From Methylobacterium terricola (GTDB taxonomy: Bacteria; Pseudomonadota; Alphaproteobacteria; Rhizobiales; Beijerinckiaceae): a DNA stretch of 64,000 bases. Positions within the stretch are counted from its first letter, which is position 1. Each line of letters starts with the position of its first letter. Under the pieces are notes generated by a model. The model was not told where the DNA came from and did not search any database. It saw nothing but the letters and a program-made list of their open reading frames with translations. A program made the translations under genes and the position numbers. This document shows positions 1 through 10,270 of this stretch, one piece after another. The stretch spans positions 62,001-126,000 of the forward strand of contig NZ_VDDA01000001.1 in the NCBI RefSeq assembly GCF_006151805.1, given 5' to 3'.

Positions 1-652
1 CCGGCTCGATCGCGATGCCTTCCGCCGCGCAGGCCGCGTCGAGGACGGTGCGCAAGGTGGTGTCGCGGGGCAGGAGCGCCACCGGATAGGCGGCGAGATC
101 GGAAAGCCCGATCAGGGAGCGCACGGCGAGCGGATGGTCGGGGGCGCACAGGGCCACCATGTCGAGGCTGGCGCGATAGGCGACCGCGGTGTCCACGGAG
201 GGCTCCAGGCTGAAGGTGAGCCCGAGATCCGCCTCGCCCTGGGCCACCCGCTGGGTCACGAGGCCCGGCGGCAGCGTGCTCAGCTCGAACCGGATGCCCG
301 GATGGCGGGCATGGAACGCGGTGATCACCCCCGGCACGAGGTCGATGGCGAAGGCCTCGGTCGTGGCGATCCGCACCAGGCCGCGGCGCAGCCCCTCCAG
401 TTCCTGGATCTCGGTGACGACCTGCTCGGCGCTCAGAAGCACCTGGTGGGCGTGGCGCGCCAGCAGCTCCCCCGCCTGGCTCAGCACCATGCCGCGCGGC
501 CGGCGCTCGAACAGCGGGCATCCGAGCTCGGCCTCGAGGTTGGCGATCTGGCGGCTGATCGCCGAGGGAGCGACGTTGAGGCGGTTCGACGCCGCCGCGA
601 TCGTGCCGTCGCGGGCCACTGCCAGGAAGTAGCGCAACGCCGTGGTTTGCAC
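1..652 (-). CDS. LysR-family transcriptional regulator (3' end outside window)
   Basis: The visible part encodes the N-terminal 217 or so residues of a LysR-type regulator. The winged helix-turn-helix reads RYFLAVARDGTIAAAS, then NVAPSAISRQIANLEAELG, then LFERRPRG, all family hallmarks. The effector-binding domain follows and is cut by the window edge. The start is a GTG at 652 (VQTTALRYF). No in-frame ATG lies upstream, and GGCAGGG sits about 8 nt before the GTG. The gene is divergent from the peptide-type ABC importer operon beginning at 809, so control of that operon is the natural inference. The inducer cannot be read from the sequence. Confidence 0.88.
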   Translation of the reverse strand, partial: MQTTALRYFLAVARDGTIAAASNRLNVAPSAISRQIANLEAELGCPLFERRPRGMVLSQAGELLARHAHQVLLSAEQVVTEIQELEGLRRGLVRIATTEAFAIDLVPGVITAFHARHPGIRFELSTLPPGLVTQRVAQGEADLGLTFSLEPSVDTAVAYRASLDMVALCAPDHPLAVRSLIGLSDLAAYPVALLPRDTTLRTVLDAACAAEGIAIEP

Positions 653-704
653 CTGAAAACCCTGCCTTGCCGTTTCGGCAACGAGCCTATCGATAAATTC
701 GACT

Positions 705-728
705 TGTTGCGATGCGATATGCGCAACA
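705..728. promoter_or_regulatory. Dyad in the divergent LysR / ABC-operon intergenic region
   Basis: A perfect inverted repeat TGTTGCG-N10-CGCAACA lies between the divergent starts at 652 (minus) and 809 (plus). A second short palindrome, TATCGATA, is at 688-695. LysR regulators usually bind dyads of this size between themselves and a divergent target. Assigning these sites to the adjacent regulator is inference. Confidence 0.45.
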
Positions 729-808
729 TCCTGGCACGGTGAAATTTGCGGCAGCGCATCGCGACGGGTGGACGACGCCCTCGCTGCCCCTGACCAGACG
801 GAGCCGAC

Positions 809-2368
809 ATGCCGACACGGATCGACGCGGGCCGGATGCGCAAGATGGGTCAAGGGCTGGCGGGCGCGCTGCTGGGGGGTTTCCTGCTTGCCGTGGGGCC
901 AAGCCCGGCGCTGGCCGGCAAGGCCAACGACACCCTGGTCTACGCCTCGGACAGCGAGCCGGAGAACCTGAGCCCCTACCACAACAGCCTGCGCGAGGGC
1001 GTGATCCTCTCCCGCAACGTCTGGGACACTCTCCTCTACCGCGACCCGAAGACCGGCCAGCAGCAGCCGATGCTCGCCACCGCCTGGACCTGGGTCGATC
1101 CGCTGACGCTCGATCTCACGATCCGCGACGGCGTGACCTTCCACAACGGCGATCCGCTGACGCCCGAGGACGTCGCCTTCACGTTCAACTACGTGCTGAC
1201 GCCCGAGGCGAAGATCGTCACCAAGAGCAACGTCGACTGGATGAAGTCGACCGAGGTGACCGGCCCGCACAGCGTCCGCATCCACCTCAAGGCCCCGTTC
1301 CCCGCCGCCCTCGACTACCTCGCCGGCCCGACCCCGATCCTGCCCGCCGCCTACTTCAAGAAGGTCGGCCTCGACGGCTTCAGCAAGGCGCCGGTCGGCA
1401 CCGGCCCCTACCGCATCGTCTCGACTGCGAGCGGCAAGGGCGTGAAGATGGCGCGCAACGACGCCTACTGGCCGGGCAGCCCGATCGGGAAGGCCAAGAT
1501 CGGCAAGCTCGAGTTCCGCGTCATCCCGGACGGCGACAGCCGGATGGCCGAGCTGATGACCGGCGGCGTCGACTGGATCTGGCGCGTGCCGACCGACCAG
1601 GCCGATCAGCTCAAGCGCGACCCGACGCTCACCGTGCTCTCCGCCGAGACGATGCGGGTCGGCTTCCTGCAATTCGACGTGCAGGGCCGCGCCCAGGAGA
1701 ACTCGCCGCTCAAGGACGTGCGGGTGCGCCAGGCGATCGCCTACGCCATCGACCGCAAGGCGATGGTCGACAACCTGGTGCGGGGCGGCTCGCGGGTGAT
1801 GAACGCGCTCTGCTTCATCGAGCAGTTCGGCTGCACCGACGAGGGTGTGCCGGTCTACTCCTACGACCCGGCCAAGGCGCGGGCGCTCCTCAAGGAGGCC
1901 GGCTACGCGAACGGCATCGATCTCGATCTCGCCGCCTATCGCGAGCGCGACTACGCCGAGGCGGTGATCGGCTACCTGCGCGCCGTCGGCATCCGGGTCC
2001 GGCTCAACTACCTGCGCTTCGCCGCCTTCCGCGACGCGGTCCGGGGCGGCAAGGTCTCGATCGCCTACCAGACCTGGGGCTCGTACTCGATCGACGACGT
2101 CTCGGCCTTCACCCCCGTCTTCTTCGGCGGCGGCGACGACGACGTGACCCGCGATCCGACGGTGATCGCGGAGCTGAAGGCCGGCGACACCAGCATCGAC
2201 CCGGCGCTCCGCAAGGCGAAATACGCCGAGGCGCTGAAGCGCATCGCCGCGCAGGCCTACGCACTGCCGATGTTCTCCTACCCGTCGAACTACGCCTTCA
2301 CGGCGGACCTGAGCTTCACCGCCCAGGCCGACGAGATCCCGCGCTTCTACGCGGCGTCCTGGAAGTAG
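809..2368 (+). CDS. ABC transporter substrate-binding protein, family 5 (peptide/opine type)
   Basis: This 519-residue periplasmic solute-binding protein belongs to the family 5 group (DppA/OppA/NikA). An N-terminal signal peptide with a hydrophobic core (GALLGGFLLAVGPSPALAG) ends near residue 36. The mature start NDTLVYASDSEPENLSPYH and the segments VWDTLLYRDPKTGQ and LTIRDGVTFHNGDPLTPEDV are typical of the family. GGAG lies 7 nt before the ATG at 809, which supports this start over the internal Met at residue 10. It is the first gene of an operon with two permeases, an M20 peptidase and a fused ATPase. A peptide or peptide-like substrate is inferred from that context. Confidence 0.92.
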   Translation: MPTRIDAGRMRKMGQGLAGALLGGFLLAVGPSPALAGKANDTLVYASDSEPENLSPYHNSLREGVILSRNVWDTLLYRDPKTGQQQPMLATAWTWVDPLTLDLTIRDGVTFHNGDPLTPEDVAFTFNYVLTPEAKIVTKSNVDWMKSTEVTGPHSVRIHLKAPFPAALDYLAGPTPILPAAYFKKVGLDGFSKAPVGTGPYRIVSTASGKGVKMARNDAYWPGSPIGKAKIGKLEFRVIPDGDSRMAELMTGGVDWIWRVPTDQADQLKRDPTLTVLSAETMRVGFLQFDVQGRAQENSPLKDVRVRQAIAYAIDRKAMVDNLVRGGSRVMNALCFIEQFGCTDEGVPVYSYDPAKARALLKEAGYANGIDLDLAAYRERDYAEAVIGYLRAVGIRVRLNYLRFAAFRDAVRGGKVSIAYQTWGSYSIDDVSAFTPVFFGGGDDDVTRDPTVIAELKAGDTSIDPALRKAKYAEALKRIAAQAYALPMFSYPSNYAFTADLSFTAQADEIPRFYAASWK

Positions 2369-2380
2369 GAGGGAAGCGCC

Positions 2381-3295
2381 ATGCTGGGCTTCGCGCTGCG
2401 GCGCATCCTCGTCGCGATCAGCGTCGCGCTGACCGTCTCGGTCGCGAGCTTCATGCTCCTGCACCTCTCGGGCGACCTCGCCACGGCGATCGCCGGCCCG
2501 GAGGCGACGAGCGAGCAGATCGCGGCGATCCGGGTGCAGCACGGGCTCGACCAGCCGCTCGTGGTCCAGTTCGGATCGTGGGCCTGGCACGCGCTCCACT
2601 TCGATTTCGGACGCTCGTTCTACTTCCCCGAGCCGGTGACCGACCTCCTGGCGTCCCGGATGCCCGTGACCCTGACGCTCGGGATCATCGCGCTCGCGGT
2701 GGCCCTGCTGGTGGCGATCCCGCTCGGGGTGCTGGCGGCGTTCTACCGCGACACCTGGATCGACCGGACGGCGCTCGCCGTCTCGGTGCTGGGCCAGGCG
2801 ATGCCGAGCTTCTGGTTCGGCCTCACCCTGATCATGATCTTTTCCGTCAACCTGCGCTGGCTGCCGGTCTCCGGCAACGCCTCCTGGAAGAACTTCGTGC
2901 TGCCCGCGGTCGCGCTCGGCTACTACGCCATGCCGGCGGTGATGCGGCTCACCCGCAACGGCATGCTGGAGGTCCTGTCCTCCGACTATGTCCGCACCGC
3001 CCGCGCCAAGGGGTTGGCCCCGCGCAAGGTCCTGATCCGCCACGGCTTACGCAACGCGGTGATCCCGGTGATCGCGCTCGCCGCGGTGCAGTTCGGCTTC
3101 ATGCTCGGCGGCTCGATCGTGATCGAGGCGGTGTTCTCGCTCCAGGGCCTCGGCCAGCTCGCCTGGGAATCGATCGCCCGCAACGACTTTCCCGTCGTCC
3201 AGGCGATCGTGCTGGTGCTGGCGATGATCTACATCGCGCTCACGCTTGCCGCCGACCTCCTCAACGCCCTCCTGGATCCGAGGCTGCGCGCATGA
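2381..3295 (+). CDS. ABC transporter permease, DppB/OppB type
   Basis: This 304-residue inner-membrane permease has six predicted membrane segments. It starts with MLGFALRRILVAISVALTVS. The DppB-type signature is present (QHGLDQPLVVQF; FDFGRSFYFPEPV; EVLSSDYVRTARAKGL, which contains the EAA coupling loop). An AGGAGGG ribosome site lies just upstream, overlapping the stop of the binding-protein gene. The 3' end overlaps the next permease by four bases (ATGA), so the two subunits are probably translated together as a heterodimer. Confidence 0.93.
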   Translation: MLGFALRRILVAISVALTVSVASFMLLHLSGDLATAIAGPEATSEQIAAIRVQHGLDQPLVVQFGSWAWHALHFDFGRSFYFPEPVTDLLASRMPVTLTLGIIALAVALLVAIPLGVLAAFYRDTWIDRTALAVSVLGQAMPSFWFGLTLIMIFSVNLRWLPVSGNASWKNFVLPAVALGYYAMPAVMRLTRNGMLEVLSSDYVRTARAKGLAPRKVLIRHGLRNAVIPVIALAAVQFGFMLGGSIVIEAVFSLQGLGQLAWESIARNDFPVVQAIVLVLAMIYIALTLAADLLNALLDPRLRA

Positions 3296-4233
3296 CCGTC
3301 CGGCCCGCCTCCCCTCCTCTCGGCACCCCGGCCCCCGCCGAGACCGTTCTGCCCGAGACCGTTCTCCCCCCGTCGCGCTCGCCGGCGGCGATCGCCCTGC
3401 GGCGCGGCCTGTCGCATGGCGGCTTCCTGATCGGGGCGGGACTCGTCGGGCTCATCGTGCTCGTCGCGCTGGCCGCCCCCCTCGTCGCACCCCACGACCC
3501 CTACGCGCAGGACGTGTCGCGCCGGCTGATCCCGCCGATCTGGCACGCCAAGGGCACCGCCGAGCACTGGCTCGGCACCGACAAGCTCGGGCGCGACTAC
3601 CTGAGCCGCCTGATCTACGGCAGCCAGATCTCGCTGCTGATCGGCGTCTCCGCGGCCCTGATCTCGGGGGTGATCGGCACCACCCTCGGGGTGCTGGCGG
3701 GCTATTACGGCGGCCGGGTCGACGCGGTGGTGAGCTACGTCGTCACCACCCGGCTCGCCCTGCCGGTGGTGCTGGTGGCGCTGGCCATGGCCTCGCTGGT
3801 CGGCGGCTCGCTCAAGGTGGTGGTGCTGGTGCTCGGCTTCCTGCTCTGGGACCGCTTCGCCGTGGTCACCCGCGCCGCGACCCGGCAGGTGCGGGCCCAG
3901 GACTTCGTCGCCGCCGCCAAGGCCTCGGGCTTCGGCGCAGGTCGGATCCTCGGCCAGGAGATCCTGCCCAACATCCTCAACGCGCTGATCGTCGTGGCGA
4001 CCCTGGAGATGGCGCACGCGATCCTGCTCGAGGCGGCCCTGTCCTTCCTCGGTCTCGGCGTGCAGCCGCCGCTGCCGTCCTGGGGCCTGATGATCGCCGA
4101 GGGCAAGCCGTACATGTTCTTCCAGCCCTGGGTCATCACCATCCCGGGCATCGCCCTCGTGGTCCTGGTGCTCGGCATCAACCTGCTCGGCGACGGGGTG
4201 CGCGACATCACCGCCCCGGAGGGCCGGACCTGA
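3292..4233 (+). CDS. ABC transporter permease, DppC/OppC type
   Basis: This 313-residue partner permease starts inside the stop of the upstream permease (ATGA overlap at 3292). After a proline-rich tail of about 35 residues it has the OppC-type N-terminal domain (LVAPHDPYAQDVSRRL; HWLGTDKLGRDYLSRL). Five or six membrane segments and the EAA loop (QDFVAAAKASGFGAGRILG) follow. The cytoplasmic tail contains a small direct duplication (ETVLP twice). With the DppB-like subunit it should form the membrane channel of a peptide-class importer. Confidence 0.93.
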   Translation: MTVRPASPPLGTPAPAETVLPETVLPPSRSPAAIALRRGLSHGGFLIGAGLVGLIVLVALAAPLVAPHDPYAQDVSRRLIPPIWHAKGTAEHWLGTDKLGRDYLSRLIYGSQISLLIGVSAALISGVIGTTLGVLAGYYGGRVDAVVSYVVTTRLALPVVLVALAMASLVGGSLKVVVLVLGFLLWDRFAVVTRAATRQVRAQDFVAAAKASGFGAGRILGQEILPNILNALIVVATLEMAHAILLEAALSFLGLGVQPPLPSWGLMIAEGKPYMFFQPWVITIPGIALVVLVLGINLLGDGVRDITAPEGRT

Positions 4234-4333
4234 GGGCGTGCCCGGTCGGAGGACACCGCCGGCCAGGCTTCCATCGACCGTCGATCAAGAACTAACATTC
4301 CCTGTGTCCCACACCCTTCCAGAAAGTCCCCCC

Positions 4334-5749
4334 ATGTCGCGACGCGACGCCATCGCGCTGGCCCACCGGCACTACGACGACGGCGACTTCCTCGCCGTCT
4401 TACGCCGGGCGGTCGGCCTGCCGACCGAGAGCCAGGCCCCGGACCAGGGCCCGGCGCTGGCTGCCTACCTCACGCAGTTCATGATCCCCCTGGTGGCGCG
4501 GCTCGGCTTCGAGACCCGGATCGTCGACAACCCGCAACCGGGTCGCGGGCCGTTCCTGATCGCCACCCGGCACGAGGGCGACGGCCTGCCGACGCTCCTC
4601 ACCTACGGCCACGGCGACACGGTGCGGAACTACCCCGAGCAGTGGCGCGAGGGCCTGCACCCGCTCGACGTCACGGTCGAGGGCGAGCGCTGGTACGGCC
4701 GCGGCACCGCCGACAACAAGGGCCAGCACCTGATCAACCTGGGCGCCCTCGAAGCGGTGATGCGGACCCGCGGGGGCAAGCTCGGCTTCAACGTCAAGCT
4801 GCTGATCGAGATGGGCGAGGAGGCCGGCTCGCCGGGCCTGCGCGAGGTCTGCCGGGCGGAAGCCGAGGCGCTCGCCTCCGACCTCCTCATCGCCTCCGAC
4901 GGGCCGCGGATCGAGGCGGCGCGGCCGACGATGTTCCTGGGGTCGCGCGGCGGCTACACCTTCGAGCTGGCCTTGAACCTGCGCGAGGGCGGCCACCATT
5001 CGGGCAATTGGGGCGGGCTCCTGCGCAACCCCGGCACGGTGCTGGCGAGCGCCATCGCGAGCCTCGTCGACGGGCGCGGCCGCATCCTCCTCGACGCCCT
5101 CCGCCCGCCGCCGATCCCCGAGGGCGTGCGCGCGGCGCTCGCCGACATCACGGTCGGGGGCGATCCGAACGCGCCGGCGATCGACGAGGGCTGGGGCGAG
5201 CCCGGCCTGTCCCCGGCCGAGCGGGTCTTCGCCTGGAACACCCTGGAGGTGCTGGCCTTCAAGTGCGGCGACCCGGACGGGCCGCAGAACGCGGTGCCGC
5301 CCACCGCCAAGGCGACGCTGCAGCTGCGCTTCGTCGTCGGCACCGACTGGGAGGCGCTGCTGCCGGCGATCCGCGCCCATCTCGACGCGCGGGGCTTTCC
5401 GATGGTCGAGGTGCGGGCGACCCGCGGCGAGGTGTTTCGCGCCACTCGCCTGCCCGTCGAGGATCCGTGGGTCGAATGGGCGCTGGCCTCGATCAGCGCC
5501 AGCACGGGCAAGCGCCCGGCCCTGCTGCCGAATCTCGGCGGCTCGCTGCCGAACGACGCCTTCTCGGAGATCCTTGGGCTTCCGACCTTGTGGGTGCCGC
5601 ATTCCTATCCGGCCTGCTCGCAGCACGCCCCGGACGAGCATCTGCTCGGACCGCCGACCCGCGAGGCTTTGGGGCTGATGGCCGGGCTGTTCTTCGACCT
5701 CGGCGAGACCGGGCCGGCGGTTCTGGCCGGGCGCAAGGCGGCGGGCTGA
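4334..5749 (+). CDS. M20 family metallopeptidase
   Basis: This 471-residue protein is a zinc-dependent exopeptidase or deacylase of the M20/ArgE-DapE-carnosinase family. Metal and catalytic residues are visible: H93-x-D95 in YGHGDTV, D127 in GRGTADNKGQ, the E162-E163 pair in EMGEEAGSPG, and a C-terminal His in SYPACSQHAPDEH. A dimerisation lid follows the SDGPRIE segment. The ATG at 4334 is chosen because family similarity begins there, although the ribosome site (AGAAAG) is weak and the frame stays open upstream. It sits between transporter subunit genes, so it probably hydrolyses the imported compound in the cytoplasm. No signal peptide is seen. Confidence 0.9.
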   Translation: MSRRDAIALAHRHYDDGDFLAVLRRAVGLPTESQAPDQGPALAAYLTQFMIPLVARLGFETRIVDNPQPGRGPFLIATRHEGDGLPTLLTYGHGDTVRNYPEQWREGLHPLDVTVEGERWYGRGTADNKGQHLINLGALEAVMRTRGGKLGFNVKLLIEMGEEAGSPGLREVCRAEAEALASDLLIASDGPRIEAARPTMFLGSRGGYTFELALNLREGGHHSGNWGGLLRNPGTVLASAIASLVDGRGRILLDALRPPPIPEGVRAALADITVGGDPNAPAIDEGWGEPGLSPAERVFAWNTLEVLAFKCGDPDGPQNAVPPTAKATLQLRFVVGTDWEALLPAIRAHLDARGFPMVEVRATRGEVFRATRLPVEDPWVEWALASISASTGKRPALLPNLGGSLPNDAFSEILGLPTLWVPHSYPACSQHAPDEHLLGPPTREALGLMAGLFFDLGETGPAVLAGRKAAG

Positions 5750-5792
5750 GGGGCGGTTCGGGTCGCCGGCACGGCGATCGCGAAACGACTGT

Positions 5793-5912
5793 CATCCCGC
5801 TCGCGACCTCATCCTGAGGCGTCGGTCCATCCATGATGGACTGACCTCGACGGAGGGCTCCAGCCAGCATCACGCTCACTGGACGCGTCATCCTGAGGTC
5901 GCGGACGGGATG
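5793..5912. repeat. Intergenic inverted repeat, about 120 bp
   Basis: Two 19-bp arms, CATCCCGCTCGCGACCTCA (5793-5811) and the near-complement at 5894-5912, differ at two positions and enclose about 80 bases. CATCCTGAGG motifs flank both arms. The element fills much of the gap between the peptidase and ATPase genes. It resembles the short palindromic intergenic elements that recur at 36804 and 45981. Confidence 0.6.
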
Positions 5913-5989
5913 AGATGCCGTCAAGAATGTTGCCATAACAGTCGACCCAGCACGAGCCGCCCGCATGACCGGGCACGCGAGGGGCAGAG

Positions 5990-7603
<1,614 letters not shown>

Positions 7604-7645
7604 TCGGGGCATGACCGGCCCGCGTGTCCGGTCCGTCGCGAGTCT

Positions 7646-7819
7646 CCCCCTTTCCCGGACGACTGAAGCGACGGCGGAAGGAGATCCGGGATCCAGCACA
7701 AGACGTGCCGCAAAGCGGCTCTCTATGTTGCAACGTTGCAGACATCAGACCGCTTCGCGAATTTTTGCGCTGGATCCCTGATCTCCTTCCACTTCGTTGC
7801 AGTCGTCCGGGAAAGGGGG
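7646..7819. repeat. Long imperfect palindromic element, about 175 bp
   Basis: Arms of about 50 bp at 7646-7697 and 7769-7819 are largely complementary. Each contains CCCCCTTTCCCGGACGACTG at the outer end and GGAAGGAGATC-N-GGGATCCAG at the inner end. The roughly 70-bp centre contains a smaller dyad around TTGCAACGTTGCA. No gene is inside it. The structure suits a miniature inverted-repeat element or repeated extragenic palindrome. Confidence 0.65.
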
Positions 7820-7943
7820 CGCTCTTTAAACTTTGAATGCTCTGGCTTTCAAGAACTCGCTTCGTCGCGCAGCGCTCCAATGGTAGAGCGCCGCAAAGAC
7901 CCAGGGGCACCATTCCCCACCCCGAACCCGCGAGCCTGCCGCC

Positions 7944-9185
7944 ATGGTCCCGTCCTCCTCCCCGTCCGCCGCCACCGCGACGCGGCCGGCCTTCGCCCGG
8001 TGGATGGGCACGACGAACCAGATCACCCGGACGTTCCTGTCCGCCGGTGCGATTCCCGGGTTGATCAACGTCGCCGGCGGCCTGCCCGACCCGAGCCTCT
8101 TCCCGACCGACCGGCTCGCCGCGTTCGCCCGCCGGGCGGTGGCCGAGCATCCGGACGAGGTGCTGGGCTACGGGCCGATCGAGGGGCTGGCGCCCCTGCG
8201 CGATGCCATCGCCCGCCGCCTCGGTTCGCCGGCCCTGCCGCTGACCCGCGCCAACGTGCTGGTGACCACCGCCGGGATGCAGGGCCTCGACCTGATCGGC
8301 AAGGTGCTGCTGGACGAGGGCGGGCTGATCGCCGGCCAGTCCCCGACCTATCTCGGCGCCCTCGATGCCTGGCGCCCGCGGTCGCCGTCGTTCCGCAACC
8401 TCGTGCTGGACGAGCCCGGCTTCGACCCCGAGCGAGCCTTCGCGGGGGCGCAATTCGCCTATGCGGTGCCGAACTTCTCGAACCCGACCGGGCGGCTCGT
8501 CGATCTCGCGACCCGCCGCGCCCTCGTCGCGGCGGCGCATCGCACCGGGACCTGGCTCGTCGAGGACGACCCCTACGGCACGCTGCACTACGACGGCGCA
8601 GCCCTGCCGCGGCTGATCGAGCTGTCGGCGCAGACGGCGCCAGGCGAGCCCTATGCCGGCCCGGTGATCTACATGGGGACGCTCTCGAAGGAGATCGCGC
8701 CCGGCCTGCGCATCGGCTGGATCGTCGCGGCGCCGGAGATGATCGAGGCGCTGACGCTCGCCAAGCAAGGCTCGGACCTGTGCACCAGCGGCGTGACCCA
8801 ACGCATCGCGCTGGCGGCGATGGAGACCGGCCTTCTCGAGGAGATCCGGCCGGCGATCGTCGCCCTGTACCGCGAGCGCCGGGACGCGCTCTGCGCCGCG
8901 CTGAGCGCCCACCTCTCCGACTGTTTCACCTGGGAGGTGCCGGTCGGCGGCATGTTCGTCTGGGCGCTCGCCAAGGACCCGGACCTCGACACCGACGCGC
9001 TGCTCCCCCACGCCCTGGCGGCCGGGATCTGCTTCTCGCCGAGCAGCGTCTTCGACGCGAGGGGTGCGAACCGGCGCGGCATGCGGATCAACTTCACCCT
9101 CAACCCGCCGGAGACGCTGGACGAGGCGATGCGGCGCCTCGCGGCGGCGGTCGCTGCCTACCGGGCCTCGCGCGCGGCCGCGTAG
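7944..9185 (+). CDS. PLP-dependent aminotransferase, class I/II (LysN / 2-aminoadipate type)
   Basis: This 413-residue fold-type I aminotransferase has the expected PLP contacts: PNFSNPTG at 176-183, VEDDPYG at 207-213, and the Schiff-base lysine K249 in MGTLSKEIAPGLRIGW. The overall pattern (INVAGGLPDPSLFP; LGYGPIEGLAPLRDAIA) matches the 2-aminoadipate/aromatic aminotransferase family related to MocR regulators, but there is no DNA-binding domain. No clear ribosome site is visible before the ATG at 7944. A second ATG at 8004 (MGTTNQ) is possible. Lying downstream of a peptide importer and peptidase, it may deaminate the released amino acid. The substrate cannot be deduced. Confidence 0.88.
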   Translation: MVPSSSPSAATATRPAFARWMGTTNQITRTFLSAGAIPGLINVAGGLPDPSLFPTDRLAAFARRAVAEHPDEVLGYGPIEGLAPLRDAIARRLGSPALPLTRANVLVTTAGMQGLDLIGKVLLDEGGLIAGQSPTYLGALDAWRPRSPSFRNLVLDEPGFDPERAFAGAQFAYAVPNFSNPTGRLVDLATRRALVAAAHRTGTWLVEDDPYGTLHYDGAALPRLIELSAQTAPGEPYAGPVIYMGTLSKEIAPGLRIGWIVAAPEMIEALTLAKQGSDLCTSGVTQRIALAAMETGLLEEIRPAIVALYRERRDALCAALSAHLSDCFTWEVPVGGMFVWALAKDPDLDTDALLPHALAAGICFSPSSVFDARGANRRGMRINFTLNPPETLDEAMRRLAAAVAAYRASRAAA

Positions 9186-9289
9186 GCCCGCGGGACGGGA
9201 AACGGTCGGGACACAGATTGGAATTGGTCTTGCAATAAGGTTGCACACAATTCAAAGTCGCCCTCGACAATCCCGAGGAAGCGCCCCCC

Positions 9290-10270
9290 ATGATCCGGTC
9301 CCTTTCCCTTCTGGCCAGCGCCGCGGTGCTGACCTCCCTCGCCGCGCCCGTGCAGGCCGAGGAGGTCGATCCCGGCGCCATCGTCGCCCTGCAATTCGCC
9401 GTCAGCGGCGACCACAAGGGCGTGCGTGCGAGCGGCGCCAAGGGCGTCTGCCTCAAGGGCCAGTTCACGCCCGCCGCCGACGCGGCGAGCGTGTCGAAGG
9501 CGCCGCAATTCGCCAAGCCGGTACCGGTCACCGCCCGCTTCTCGATGGGCGGCGGCAACCCGAAGATCTCGGACAAGACCAAGCCGACCACCCGCGGCTT
9601 CGCGATGCGGATGCAGGACCCGGCCGGCGACCTGACCTTCGTGATCATCTCCGCCCCGGTCTTCTCGACCAAGACCCCGGCGCAGCTGCTCGAATTCCTC
9701 CAGGTCCGGGCCCCGGGCCCGGACGGCAAGCCGGACCCCGAGAAGATCAAGGCCTTCGCGGCGAAGAACCCGGAGACCGGCCGCCAGGCGGCGTGGCTCA
9801 ACGCGCGGCCGGTGCCGGCGAGCTTCGCCGGCACCGACTACTGGGCGGTGCACACCTACACCCTGACCAACGCCAAGGGCGAGGCGACCAAGGCCCGGCT
9901 CAAGTTCGTCGCCGCCGACAAGGCGACCCTCACCGACGACGAGCTGAAGGCCAAGCCCGACAGCTTCTACGCCGACGAGCTGAAGGAGCGGCTGGCGAAG
10001 GGCCCGGCGAAGTTCGACCTCGTGGCGGTCCTGCCCGAGGCGGGCGACCCGACCACCGACGTCACCGCCGCCCTGCCGGAGGAGGAGCGCAAGACCCGCA
10101 CGCTCGGCACCCTGGCGATCTCGGGCATCGAGCCCGACGCCACCTGCGACGCCGCCACCTTCGATCCGGTGGTCGACCTGCCCGACGGCATCGCCGGCCC
10201 GGCCGACGACCCGATGTTCGCGATCCGCTCGCCGGCCTACGCCGTCTCGCTGTCGCGGCGCTCGAACTGA
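9290..10270 (+). CDS. Secreted catalase-family (SrpA-like) protein, apparently without the distal His
   Basis: This 326-residue protein has a signal peptide (SLLASAAVLTSLAAPVQAEE), so it should act in the periplasm. The body matches the small heme catalase-related peroxidase family: ARFSMGGGNPKISDKTKPTT, RGFAMRMQDPAGDLTF, and the C-terminal R-SPAY-AVSLSRR that normally supplies the proximal Tyr ligand. The usual distal motif has His (AHAKG). Here it reads VRASGAKGVCLKGQF, with Gly in that place, so classical peroxide chemistry may be lost or altered. GAGGAAG precedes the ATG. The 3' end overlaps the convergent MFS gene by 34 bp. Confidence 0.82.
   Translation: MIRSLSLLASAAVLTSLAAPVQAEEVDPGAIVALQFAVSGDHKGVRASGAKGVCLKGQFTPAADAASVSKAPQFAKPVPVTARFSMGGGNPKISDKTKPTTRGFAMRMQDPAGDLTFVIISAPVFSTKTPAQLLEFLQVRAPGPDGKPDPEKIKAFAAKNPETGRQAAWLNARPVPASFAGTDYWAVHTYTLTNAKGEATKARLKFVAADKATLTDDELKAKPDSFYADELKERLAKGPAKFDLVAVLPEAGDPTTDVTAALPEEERKTRTLGTLAISGIEPDATCDAATFDPVVDLPDGIAGPADDPMFAIRSPAYAVSLSRRSN

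Noticed and set aside
712..4233. Very long open frame covering the whole ABC importer start
   Set aside because: Only the last 313 codons are real (the DppC-type permease). The upstream part is an alternative frame of the binding protein and first permease, rich in Arg/Pro/Gly as expected for shadow frames in GC-rich DNA.
7871..7892. tRNA-like D-arm string (GCTCCAATGGTAGAGC) on the plus strand
   Set aside because: No anticodon arm, no GGTTCGA-type T-arm and no closing acceptor stem follow, so it is not a tRNA. A chance match or tiny remnant is all that can be said.
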